Source: Blattamonas nauphoetae
Taxonomy: Eukaryota > Preaxostyla > Oxymonadida
DNA: 64,000 nt
Assembly (NCBI GenBank): GCA_033064195.1
Contig: JARBJD010000217.1
Coordinates: 62,001 to 126,000, forward strand
Reading direction: 5' to 3'
Below are positions 11,201-21,467 of the stretch, piece by piece. Position numbers and translations under genes: made by a program. Positions within the stretch are counted from its first letter, which is position 1. Each line of letters opens with the position of its first letter. A model generated the notes under the pieces. The model searched no databases. It was not told the DNA's origin and saw nothing but the letters and a program-made list of their open reading frames with translations.

Positions 11201-12781
11201 GGAGGTGTACTCGAGATTGGGTCGTTGAGTGGAGGAGATGGATTTGGGGAGACATCCGCGTGGATCTCGGCCTACGACTGCACACTGACTGGAGAGAGTT
11301 CGATTGTCACATCGCCTCTCTTCGTGCCAACACTCGACGCGAGGTCTCGAAGCAAATTGGACGAGAACTCCAAAGAATACCAAATCGAGATTTTTGGGAA
11401 AGATCTGATTCCGTGTGGACTGCAGCTGGAAGTGTTTGAAATGATCACGAGTCAAATGGAAGGTGAAAGAGTGATCGTCGCTCTTTCACCAGACAACACG
11501 GAGAGCTTCTCAGAAACAGCGATCAAACTCGTTCTCCCATCCTCCATTCTCTCGTCGTCTCTATCATCAGATTTGATTTGGAATGGACGACTGCTTTTTG
11601 GACTCGATCAGAAATCGATAGCATTCCCCGTGAAACCGTTGCAAAGAGAATCCCAAAAAGTCACGATCTTTGTGGACTCGAGTGGAAGCGGAGAGGCATC
11701 AGAATGTGGAGGGAAGGATGAATGCTGCTGGTCGGTGAGTGTTGGACTGAAGGCAGGATTGGAGGGAAAGAAGGACGATCAAGGAATCATTCTGTCGATC
11801 GTGAACTCATCGTCGTTTGGGAGGAGAATGTGGGTGGGATCAGAAGAGGTGGAGATTGAGGGCGAGAAAGGAAAGGGAAGCAGACTGGACGTGGATGAAC
11901 AAATGGGGTCAGAAGGAGGGATGATGGGGAAAGGGATTGTGAATGTTGAGAACGGGAGGATGGAGATGCGTGAGATGTCGATTCGGGTGGGATCAGGGTC
12001 GACTGGAGGAGGAAGGATGTGGATGGTGTGGGGAAGAGGAGAGGTGGAGTTGAAGTCGCTGTGGATCTCGCAGTGGCAGAGTGGGAAGGTTGGGATGGGG
12101 CTGGTGTGTGGACTTGGAGGACGACTGTCTCTGAGTGGAGTGATGATGAACAGCGTGTCGCTGAGTGAGGGCGTGCCGCTTGTGTTGGGGGAGAGTGGGT
12201 CAGAACGACTCGACTTGTTGATCCATCAATGCATGCTCGCCTTTGTGACCTGTTCCAGTTCTCCTCTAGTCTCCTTCTCGTCGACATCTCCCGACTCCTG
12301 CTTCGCGATCAACGGTCTGTCACTGACAAACACGACGACTGTGCAAGCGAGTGCTTCCTCGCCTTCGATGCCTCTTCTTTCGGTTGTGTCGGCTCAGCGC
12401 TCGATGGAGCTGGCGTATTGCGAGTTGGAAGATTGTGGCTCGCTCTCGCCTTCTGGAACGCCAACGAACTCGCTTGTGCACGTTGTGTTGACACCGTCTT
12501 CGTCGTCTCCCACTCTGGTGGTGTCGAACTGCTTCTTCACAGGATGCTTCCCTTCGTCTTCGTCATCGTCTTCATCGTCGTCGGCTGCTGCTCTTCGGAT
12601 CACACTGTTCTCAGTTGTTGGGCGCGTTGTGCTTTCTTCTTGCTTGTTCACTGAAACAGGAAGGGTGGTGGGAGGAGTGGAGAGCAGCGGGGCAGTTGTG
12701 GAATGGTCATCGTCTCTGCCGATTGTTGTGCGGCGACAAACGCAGTTCTCTGATTGTGTTCTTCTTTTGAAAAGAAATTGA
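8295..12781 (+). pseudogene. Secreted beta-helix/Ig-like surface protein, decayed copy
   Basis: The ATG at 8295 opens a signal peptide (MQFICLIHVLVTLSAS). Residues of about 100-520 form a pectin-lyase-like right-handed beta-helix with repeating short strands, for example SCSFDSCSTSGCGGAIYF and DCVFLDSQSSAFGGAVYL. The frame ends at 10022 and resumes at 10028 in another frame with Ig/IPT-like beta repeats, then more beta-helix-like sequence to 12781. Compared with the paralogue at 45454-48414, roughly 130 bp is missing between IQSLIYQQ and the NIGRV segment, which shifts the frame. No transmembrane segment or kinase-like domain follows, unlike the paralogue. Such proteins would be extracellular and membrane-anchored; a ligand-binding role is inferred. 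Confidence 0.7.
10364..10495. repeat. Perfect 66-bp tandem duplication inside the surface-protein copy
   Basis: The 66-bp unit 10364-10429 is repeated without change at 10430-10495. It keeps the frame and duplicates a 22-residue segment starting GWPDTLQYDTTYQIVS in the Ig-like region. The lack of any difference between copies points to a very recent event or to an assembly artefact. Confidence 0.95.
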
Positions 12782-12956
12782 ATAATTGTCAGTCTTATTT
12801 AGTTATTCTTCACCTCACGTTATCTCATCTTCATTTCGTCCTTTTTGGACAAAGGAATGATGTTGGATAATTGAATCCATTGCCAAAGAACTATTATACG
12901 GTTATTTATGATTCCACGATCAACGGTAAGTTTTAGTCAGACCCAGAAGCTGTGAA

Positions 12957-13975
12957 TTGGATCGGTCCAAATGTTACTTTTACGAGCATTCAACACGTTT
13001 ATTCTTTCTCATCATCTCTCTGATCAAGTCTCAAATGATAGATCTGCCCGATCTCATCGTTTTCCATCCCCTAAGAACTGTCTATGTGGGATTGTCGGTG
13101 GTTTACAGTGAAAACGAAGTTTTGCTGAAATGTCGCACTGTGACCCTTGTGGAGGTGACTTCAATGGCTCCCCTGGATCTCAAAACGGAGATTCTATCAG
13201 GATTTGCTCTGAACAATTCGATATTGAAACTGAATAAATTCACAATCAAGCAGTCTCGTTTCTCGTCGTTTGCGAAAGCAGAGAATGAGTCGGGGGTGTC
13301 CCTCGATCAATATGTGTATTCCACGCTGGAATTTTCCCACCGATTCTTGTTGGAGAACGGAGCAGCTTGTCATCGTCGTCGTTCTTGATGAGCATTGTGT
13401 CTTTCTTCGATTCGTTGATTGCTGCAACTGGAAACAATGAAAATCCCCGTCTCAACATCTCCTTGTCATCACGCACAATTGGAGAAGCCCCATTGGTCTC
13501 TCAGTTCCCGATTATTGGATGAACCGATGACGATCCAATCACCATCTCGAAAAGCTCGTTTTCGAACATCGATGTCCTTGAAGAATCCCCTGTGTCACTT
13601 GAATGTGCATCTGGAGTTCCATTTTGCCGAACGGAGATTCTTGGAATCATATTGCATGATGTGGCTGGACAGTTGTGAGGAACGATTGTCTTCGTCCTTC
13701 CAGCTCACTCACTCAAGCTGGAATCGGTGACGATGACAGAATATTCGAAAGCAGCCCGTTATTTTGGAGAATGCCGCATTTAAGAGTCTAACGAGATGCC
13801 TATGAACACGTCAACGATTCGAGGAACAACAACCACACCATTCCAACCAAACGTCTCGTTTCTCTTTCTGTGCAACCCACCCACGGTCATCACATTGAAT
13901 TCCTCCTCTTTTGTCCACTGCACTGCCTCTGAAGACAGCGGCTGTTTTTGGACTTCATCACATGCTTATAGACCC
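12957..13975 (+). pseudogene. Fragment of a beta-helix surface-protein gene
   Basis: Open stretches at 12957-13388, 13246-13730 (several frames) and 13796-14050 read like the beta-helix family: FALNNSILKLNKFTIKQSRF, ISKSSFSNIDVLEESPVSLE and VSFLFLCNPPTVITLNSSSF. In one frame around 13430-13800 two in-frame TGA codons interrupt otherwise good coding sequence, near 13512 and 13674. Neither a signal peptide nor a C-terminal domain is present. It stops at 13970-13975, where a repeat boundary begins. It may be the remains of a neighbour of the 8295-12781 copy. Confidence 0.5.
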
Positions 13976-14050
13976 TCCACAAACCCGTTTTTAAATATAA
14001 ACCCGTTTTTATTCGAAAAGAACTTAATAATCCTAATATCTCAGCAGTGA

Positions 14051-14458
14051 GTCAAAGTTAGGTGAATTAGAAACGAGTTGCAATATCTAGGTTATCTGCA
14101 TCTGATTTAAATTGTGTCGAACTCAATTTCAAAGAATGGGTATCTAATTTCAACTCCCCCTCTCTCTCAGAATATAAGATCGTCGATGTCTAATTTCCCG
14201 TCTACCACCTCTTCTCCATCACCACCACTATTTTTTCAGAAGATTACCACATCTATCGACAAGCTCATCAACCACCAACACAAAAGTCAATGATCAATTC
14301 GTTCTCCGGAGATCTAATTGAGAATTTGGAGGAACAAACATCACAAGACGATTAAAAGTCATCCATTGTTCGATGTTTGTCCATGAATGAAGAGAATATC
14401 ACACGAACCGTGACACAACCAATTCGTGTTGTAAACTTGCTTTATCACCATTCAGATC
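14051..14458. other. Non-coding stretch within the candidate element
   Basis: AT-rich sequence with no open frame that reads like protein, no recognised RNA gene and no repeat unit beyond the AAACCCGTTTTTA copies at its left edge. Confidence 0.4.
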
Positions 14459-16579
14459 ATGTTGGACACTCTTTTACATGATTTAACACATGTTGCCGAG
14501 TCAATGAATCCGATACAAAGAACTCTGGCCAGCCCACCTTTGCCCGTGGGGGCGTCATCTGGCCTTGTGCGACTGGTGATGCGCGGGACTGATGAGGTAC
14601 AGCGACATGGACAACGCGCTCGAGATGATCTCCAACGCCGCCGAGTACGACTTCATGGCCACCTCCCAGACAGCCAGTCAGTGAGGCACGCAATCGACGT
14701 CGCGAAGGAGTTCTCGGAGAAGACGCTCATACGCACCTTCACACAAGTCGTCGCGGCACTCCTTCTCTTGCAGGGTCTCTCACCACCGAGCTCGCCCGCC
14801 GGCAGGTCCAGGAATCCATCTCATCAGAACCCTTGTGATCCAGCCTCAGGCCCACCAGAAAGCGAGGTCACCAAAGATATCACCCCATTTCATCCACCTC
14901 AGGGTGTTTTTCAGATGACCAGCGAGTCGACAAGAGCAACAGTTGCAACTCTCCCTCCGATCCCAAAGCGAGCTATGCTTCCCCTCACCCTGCTCCACCC
15001 ACCCACCAATTGCTCCTCGCGGGAAGCAGGACGAGCCAGAGCGGAAGGAAGAGGACAAGAAGGATGATTCTGACAACAGCGACTTGATTGAACTGGACCC
15101 AAAACCCAAACAGGAAAACACAACTCGTCCGGCTGATCTGACACGACACACCCCGCCAACAACGTCTTCAGATGCACATGTCGCAACGAGGCAGTTCACA
15201 TGAGCACCAACAACAGCCGAAGAGCACCGTCTCTCTCCAAATGAATTGGACAGTGATGCCGAACAGCAGATTGGAGTGGTCAAGCAGAAGGATGGCAGTG
15301 TCGACTCATCTCTGAAACAGGAATTAGAACAACTCGTCGACACATCCGCATCTTCTGCATCGAATGCAGATCTGTTGCGAATAATCGATTCTTTGAAAGC
15401 AACACTCGTCGAAGTAGAACGACAGCGCTCGGCTGACAAGGCGAAGTATGAAAAAGAACTACGAACAATAGGTTCAGTCTCGGCTGAGGAACACTCCGAA
15501 CTGACTCGTCTCACAGAGGAGAACGCTCGACTGACCGAAACAATGTCAGAGTTCCAAGTTCGAGGCAGCTTCGCTGGCCACAGACAAAAACACGCCGGAA
15601 AAGAGTTTGGAGTAGACGAGGCAGAAGATGGAGATGGAGCGGGAGAACAACACGCGGTTGGAGGAGACGAAGAGGGAGGTGGATGAGTGGATTGGGATGA
15701 ACAAAGAGAAGAGCCATTCCATCGAGACACTCCACACGAACATTGATCAGCTCACGACTGAGCGAGACACACTCAAAGCCAACCTGACCGCAACAAACCA
15801 GTCACTCGACGAATCCAACCAGCGGTGTGCATCTCATCTCATTCATCGTCTTTGCTCTTCGTTCTTTCATGCCCTTCTCTCCTCAATCATTCTCCTTTCT
15901 GTTTTCCTTTCTTCCCTTCAGCATCGACACCCTCTCCTTCGAGGTCTCTTCCCTCCTTGCCCAAAACGCAGAACTGGAGCACCTTCTCTCCAAAGACTGG
16001 CTCATCACGACCGACAAGCAGACAGAATGTATTGGAGTGAGCGAGTCAGCTGCACAACTCTCCTCAATCGAGAAATTCAGGCCTGCCAGCGTCACTTCAC
16101 ACCAACCGCACTACTTGGACGACATCGGCGACAAGATCGGATCGTATATGATGCACTTCACTGAGAGTGACATGAGAAAGGTGAGAGAGTACTCCTACGC
16201 GCTGGAGAAGGGTGAGGAAGTGAACAAGACACAGTTGCGGCGGACCCGAAGCGATCTGCAGTCCCAAACGACAATCCAGCCACTCCAAGTTCCCACTCTT
16301 GCTTAGCCAGCCAAAACGAAGAGGGGAAAGAAGCTGTCACTCGCACCTCTCTCGCCCGCCAAGCACGTGCCCAGCATGACCCCTCGCAAACAACGATCGA
16401 AGCGGAACATGCAGCCGGTGACAGAACACGACGTGGAGAAGCAGCAGAAGGAGATGGAGCGGAGAGTGGTCGAGCAGGCTCGCAAGTTCAACAAATACAT
16501 TTCCAGCCAAGTCGGCACCGTCGCTTCACTCACCGCCGCCAACGAGAACACGGATGGGCAGAAGAGCGTTCTCGACTAG
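14459..16579 (+). pseudogene. Decayed coiled-coil protein gene
   Basis: Coding-like pieces in changing frames include DMDNALEMISNAAEYDF (about 14605), the acidic ERKEEDKKDDSDNSDLIELD (about 15040), a coiled coil at 15246-15560 (LLRIIDSLKATLVEVERQRS), another at 15628-15820 (NTRLEETKREVDEWIGMNKE) and a final part at 15921-16579. An intron from about 15823 to 15920 (GTGTGC...TTCAG) fits the phases. In-frame TAG codons near 15614 and 16303 and at least one frameshift near 15550 break it. The tail is Lys/Arg-rich (PRKQRSKRNMQPVTEHDVEK). It looks like a cytoskeletal or structural coiled-coil protein, but the family is not recognised. Confidence 0.5.
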
Positions 16580-17275
16580 ATGTGAAGGATCAGCGAATGC
16601 TTCGAAACGTTCAAAATGAAGGAATACTTCATCGAGAATGTGGTTTGTGTTTCTTCTCCTCTTCTCATCGTTATTGCTCTTCTGCCATCTTTCTTCACTC
16701 CTCTCTCTTCATTGTCTCTCTCTGCCTCTTCAGGATCTCGTCGTCCTGTCCTTCTGTGTCTTCTTCTCGTTCTGACAACAGATCGAGACTGAGACACGGT
16801 CATCCCTGTGGACACGCGCTCTTCAGCCATCTTACATCCCGCCGAGCAGTTTGTCGCAGAGCAGTTCCGAATCTCAGATTAATAGTGCCTCCACAAGAGA
16901 ATGATGCTCTCCGAATGATTTTTACAAAAATTTGTGACAAGTGAAGAAGTTGTAGTGACGGAAAGGTTGCATTTTGATCGTTGGGCGCAAAATGATGAAA
17001 TGACGGAAATGTCTGTTGCATAAACAAGATTGAAAATGACAGAAAAGCTTCAATTCCACCAAAACATTCGATTCAGTGAAAACGAGAGGTCTGTACGATG
17101 ACTGGTCGAGGAGGATCACCCACAACAAAATTCAGGGTTGATCACCTTGACCAGAACAAGGAGGTATTACTATGTTGACTTTTTTCTCGATTTGTTTTCA
17201 ATTGATTTCATTTCAAAAAAAAGTTGAATAAAAACAATTTTGAGATGAAAATGAGAGGTGGAAACAACAAAAAGA
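16580..17275. other. Stretch without a recognisable gene
   Basis: Short open frames only. A small stretch near 16875-16943 (IVPPQENDALRMIFTKICDK) could be a leftover exon of a helical-repeat gene, but nothing around it supports this. No RNA gene or repeat is seen until the GACGGGTTTTGG repeats at 17276. Confidence 0.4.
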
Positions 17276-17309
17276 TGACCCGTCAAAAGTGTGACGGGTT
17301 TTGGAAAGT

Positions 17310-20284
17310 GACGGGTTTTGGAAGGAGGGTACAATCGGTGCTTTCGGAACTGACAGTTCGACATTCTCGTTCACAACGAACAGCGAAGGCGTGGAAGGAG
17401 AAGAGACAATCCAGTATTTCTGCCCATAGCTGAGTTTGGATGAGTCTTCCACTCTTCCTGTGACAAATGAAGCGGTGCATTCACTTGGCGAGAAGCATTC
17501 CATATTCGATGTCGATTCCCATAACGATGTTCCGTTTGTCGCAAACACTCGTCCAAGTCCATCCTTCAGAGCGCGTCCAGTTAAGACGACACGCACACTG
17601 CTTCGGTCTCCACTCAGCTCTGCTTCCACACAGTCTTCAATTCGCGCTGGTTCGGGTGGTGTTGTGAAGGTCGTCTTTCCTTCGTCAAACAACACGGGTG
17701 TGGTGCCAACGAGGAATGCTTTCACTTTGTACTCCACTCCAAACTCGAGTTGGCCTGCTTTCTCCGCTTCATCTGTCTCGAATGGATACAGAATGCATGT
17801 GAATGTCTTCAATTCTCTTTTCGCGTCGGTCACCAAGTGGATGGTTCTTTCGTGTGATGGATGGTCTGGGATGGCTGTTGAGATGAGTGTGAGTGTGTAT
17901 TCTTGCGCCTTCCGCAGCACACGAGATGCAAAGTTGAGAAGAGTTGTCGTGCTGGCTGGCGTGGACTCGGCCTCTCCAGCTGTGATCTCTGTCAGTCGCT
18001 CAGGTTCAGGACCAGTGTCGAAAAAGAGACCTTCTTTGACCAACGCGCTCTTTCCATTTTTCTCCATCTTCACCACCGAATAGATCGTGTTGAACCACAA
18101 TTTCACGTTCGTCGGTGTTTCTGCGTCATACACATTCTCGTTCAGTGATCCAGAGGATGATGTGAATGTCACCATCACTGTCACAGTGTTGGTCTCAGAC
18201 GAGTTGATGGAGAGTGTCAGAGTGTATTCGCCTTCCAGCAGTTGACCTTCCATGTCCACTTTCACTTCCGTCATCTTGTCATTGAATGAGGGAGGATGTA
18301 CGATGCGAAGTTCTTGTGCTGGGAAGAAGGAAGCCGTGACGACTTGATATTCAGTGAGAGGCGGCTGGAGAAGACCATCCTCGCCACACGACACAATCGC
18401 CGATCCACTCGAATTATCAAAAAAGTCGACAAATAACAATCGACCGATTCTTGGAGCTGTTCCAGCTATTTCTGGACGTGATCCTTTTCATTCGAGACGA
18501 AAACGAGAAGCGTTCCTGACACGACCTCGTGTAGCGAGAGTGTCACCGTCGCGTGGTCGTTTTGCTGTTCCAAATCGAAGGATATGGTGATCGTGATAGT
18601 GGGATCTGGAAGGAGATGGCTGTATGAGGTTGGATAGCATCGATTCGTGTTTGGTGTCGACAATGACACGCAATTAGTGACTGTGCTTGCGTCTAGAACG
18701 GTCGGAAGCGTGCGAAAGTACAAATCGAGTCCTCCGTCAGCCGCTTGGTTACTTCGAAAACACAGCGAATCCAGTTGGACTGACTTGATCTTTTCAAAAA
18801 CACGCCCCGCCTGTTCTGTTTGTGTAGTACGTCGTTCGGCAATTCTGAAAGAGGGTGTTTGACATGACAACAGTGTTTCTGGGCTCGATCTGGTGGATGA
18901 GATTCAACGCCCCACCATGGCAATTGCCCGCAGAATCGAGGAAAGCACAATTGGACACGACAATCTCCAGAGTGTTGAAGACAGCGAGCGATCCCGCACA
19001 GTTTCCGTCAGTTGAACACGCGACAAACGAGGATGCATTCACAATTGTCTTCGTGCCTGTCTCAAATTTCGCGTCGTGTTGCACAGCTCCTCCCGCTCCC
19101 TCTGTGATGCATCGGCATGATTCAAACGAGCAGTCCTCCACTTTCAAACTCGTTCCTGCGCGGTCTAGACCAATCGCTCCACCTTGCGCTTTGGTTCCTG
19201 AGCAGCGCTTGAAGGTACAGAGGCTGAAGAAGAAAGACGAGAAGGTTGTGTCTGGGGCGAGGTTGGTTCGAGTGGAGAAGTATTCAGTTTGGCGGATTGG
19301 GGCGTCGGTTGTGCAGCGGAGGAAAGACGTGTTGTGGCTGAGAAGACAGCCGCCGTCGTTGATGTCACGGCAGGCTGTCCCATAAAGATGGTTTGAGCAT
19401 TCGGTAACACGACAGTTGACGATCTTCTGAGATGGATTGGCAGCGGTGGAAGCGTCATTTCGGCTGTGACGACAGCTTGTCACGTTCGAAAGCGTGGATG
19501 AGGCGAGGAGAGACGAAGACTGGACATTTTTCGTTCTGGCTTCAGTATTTCCTCCGAGATCGTAAAGTGGGCCTGTTCCTCGAATAAGATGTGTATCCGA
19601 GAGATGGAGACTATTGCATGCAATTAAGACGAGAGAGGACAACTGTGCAGGCTTAGGAGTGATCTGATTTTGGGTGTCGTACGATATCTCTGATAGGGAT
19701 GAGTGTTGGACAAGTGGGAGAAGAATTGAGTGTAATGAAGAGTGATGTGAACAGGCAATGAATGAAAGTGAACTGTCGTCATTTCCATCACTCATTTCGA
19801 TGATGAATGGTGAGGTGGCTGTGTTTGATGTGATCGCGCAGGACAAACATGATAATGAGGAGTGACTCAGTCGTGCAAAGGTAGATCCCGTCCGAATGCA
19901 ATCCAAATTCATCATTGAGAACGAAATGGTCGAATTCTCATCGATGAAAATATTGGGTGATTCGATGTTTCCTTGTGTCCGGGAAAGAGTTGTAGTGTTC
20001 CCTCGTAAATTGAGTGTCGAAGATAAGAGACGAAAGTTGGATGCGTGGAAATTGCCATACGGAAGGAGAACCTCATCTTTTGGAGGGCGATTGTTTGAAG
20101 GATGACAGTTTCTGCAATTAAGGAGAAAAAGCGTCAAAGATCGCGAATTGAAATGACAAGGGGGGCTTTGAGGCAATAAACACGAGAAATGAAGACATTG
20201 GAGAAGAAAGAGCATTTCAGGAACAGATCCAACCCATAGAATCGATCTTTTCATCGATGTCATTCCTTGGTTTCGTTTGTCCAT
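17310..20284 (-). pseudogene. Secreted beta-helix/Ig-like surface protein, decayed minus-strand copy
   Basis: Reading leftwards from about 20284, a hydrophobic leader (MLFLLQCLHFSCLLP follows several upstream Met) opens a beta-helix region homologous to the copies at 8295 and 38778, with matching landmarks CSNHLYGTACRDINDGGCLL and LCTFKRCSGTKAQGGAIGL. Three frames carry the rest: 18794-20284, 18466-18870 and 17310-18439. These imply frame breaks near 18800 and 18460. The last part has the Ig-like repeat pattern (EEYTLTL-like strands, EYKVKAFLVGTTPVL). The C-terminus is cut at 17310-17335, so transmembrane and kinase-like parts are missing. Decayed paralogue. Confidence 0.65.
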
Positions 20285-20340
20285 TCCTTGTGTTACATCC
20301 CTTCATCTCTCTTCATCTTTAACGATGTTCTTCTCCTCAG

Positions 20341-20743
20341 GAAACTTATCCGAGTTTACGCGTTGAATTTGGATATCGCGGGTCATCCTCTCAGTCAGAC
20401 AGAGCAACGGAAAGACGTCTTTCTTCAATCACTCATAATTTCACCTTCCACTCTGAAACAATTCCTCGAAATGAGATGAATCTCAATATTATCGAGATCG
20501 AGGTGTCTGAAGACTCACAAACCATTATACAGACCATCCGTCCACCGCGAGACCCACTAGGAGTTCTTTGCTGGACTGTATGCTTCTTTCCTTTGTTCTC
20601 TGATTCAGGATTTGATTGAATGGTTTGTTGAGGGTGTACTGTGTGTGAATCATCTTGAAGCCAACCAGATCACAACTCCACCTCTAATTCTGGACAAGAT
20701 ATCCATAGATGATACACCAGCCCTGCGAATTCGTTTGTCGTAA
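20341..20743 (+). pseudogene. 3' two exons of an unrecognised gene, 5'-truncated
   Basis: Exon 20341-20577 and exon 20609-20743 join in phase across a 31-bp intron (GTATGC...TTCAG) and end at a TAA. The encoded piece is about 123 residues, including EIEVSEDSQTIIQTIRPPRD and LIEWFVEGVLCVNHLEANQI. A 3' splice site (CTCCTCAG) precedes the first exon, but upstream sequence within 60 bases runs into the oppositely oriented surface-protein gene, so the 5' exons appear lost or very short. The tidy splice phase suggests it was functional recently. Function unknown. Confidence 0.5.
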
Positions 20744-20782
20744 TTTCCCAATTCTGATTTACGTTCAGATTATCACAAGCAA

Positions 20783-21345
20783 ATGTCCATAAACCATCAC
20801 CAATCATCCTTCTCATCCAACATCTCGGTAATCTGCAAACGTTTCTTGGATTTCATCAACGTCGTTGAGACCGAGAATTGTATCATCAAACTCCCTCCAC
20901 ATCCAGAACACAAGGTTGCCCCCCTTGAATGCATGTTGTGGGACTTATTCCTTCATTTTTACGAATCTGGCGATATATCCATCGTAAACAATTTCCATGT
21001 TCGTCACGACAACTTGGATCCGGCTTTTACTGACGTCACTCCATTGATTGTGGTTTTCCTTGCTGAATGCATCTCCACCGTGGATGACTTTGAAAAAAGT
21101 CAGATTCTTTCCCAAACCATCCATTGCATCCATCTTCGTGAAAGGAGTTACCCAAACATGTGCTCTCGGACGCATTGGCCTTCGGGAAAACTCTGTCCTT
21201 CGAACTGAAAACGCCGAATCATCGAAATTTCTGAAAGATATCGTCATGACAATCAGTACCCGATATTCTGATGAACAATCCAACAAAGATCTCAATTTTT
21301 ATGAAAAGTGGAAGCTCTTCTTGGAAACAATCGCTACGGAACAAA
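20783..21345 (+). pseudogene. Unrecognised helical protein gene with a frame break
   Basis: An ATG at 20783 opens 142 residues (VICKRFLDFINVVETENCII, then PLIVVFLAECISTVDDFEKS). Good coding sequence then continues from about 21140 to 21345 in another frame (SKFLKDIVMTISTRYSDEQS, then WKLFLETIATEQIIF). A single frame change or an unresolved intron near 21140 would connect them. Composition resembles the helical-repeat proteins, but it is shorter, and no domain is recognised. It sits just upstream of the larger helical-repeat gene at 21468 and could be its neighbour or a former 5' part. Confidence 0.45.
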
Positions 21346-21467
21346 TTATTTTCGTCTGTCTCTTCTTGTTCACTCATCTCCTCTCCAGACTGATCTATCA
21401 TTCCTCAATCTTCCCCCTCTTCCGCCCTTCTCTCATCTCCATCCGAACAAGATTCCAACTTCGAGCA

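Larger units (their letters stand above)
13970..17335. mobile_element. Candidate transposon with AAACCCGTT repeats at both ends
   Basis: The left edge begins ACCCTCCACAAACCCG and carries a second AAACCCGTTTTTA copy. The right edge (about 17276-17335) carries GTGACGGGTTTTGGAA twice and ends GGAGGGT, which is the inverted pattern. Each edge abuts a truncated surface-protein gene, and the inside holds an unrelated decayed coiled-coil gene. This is the same layout as the better-supported elements in the window. No target-site duplication is visible and the inverted repeats are diverged, so the call is tentative. Confidence 0.35.

Noticed and set aside
11787-12287. 166-residue minus-strand open frame in the surface-protein copy
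   Set aside because: It lies opposite a Gly/Met-rich plus-strand coding region homologous in style to its paralogues; composition is that of a shadow frame.
14459-16579. Dynein heavy chain or stalk remnant
   Set aside because: The coiled coil looked suggestive, but no AAA, P-loop or conserved stalk motif could be found; left as an unnamed coiled-coil gene.
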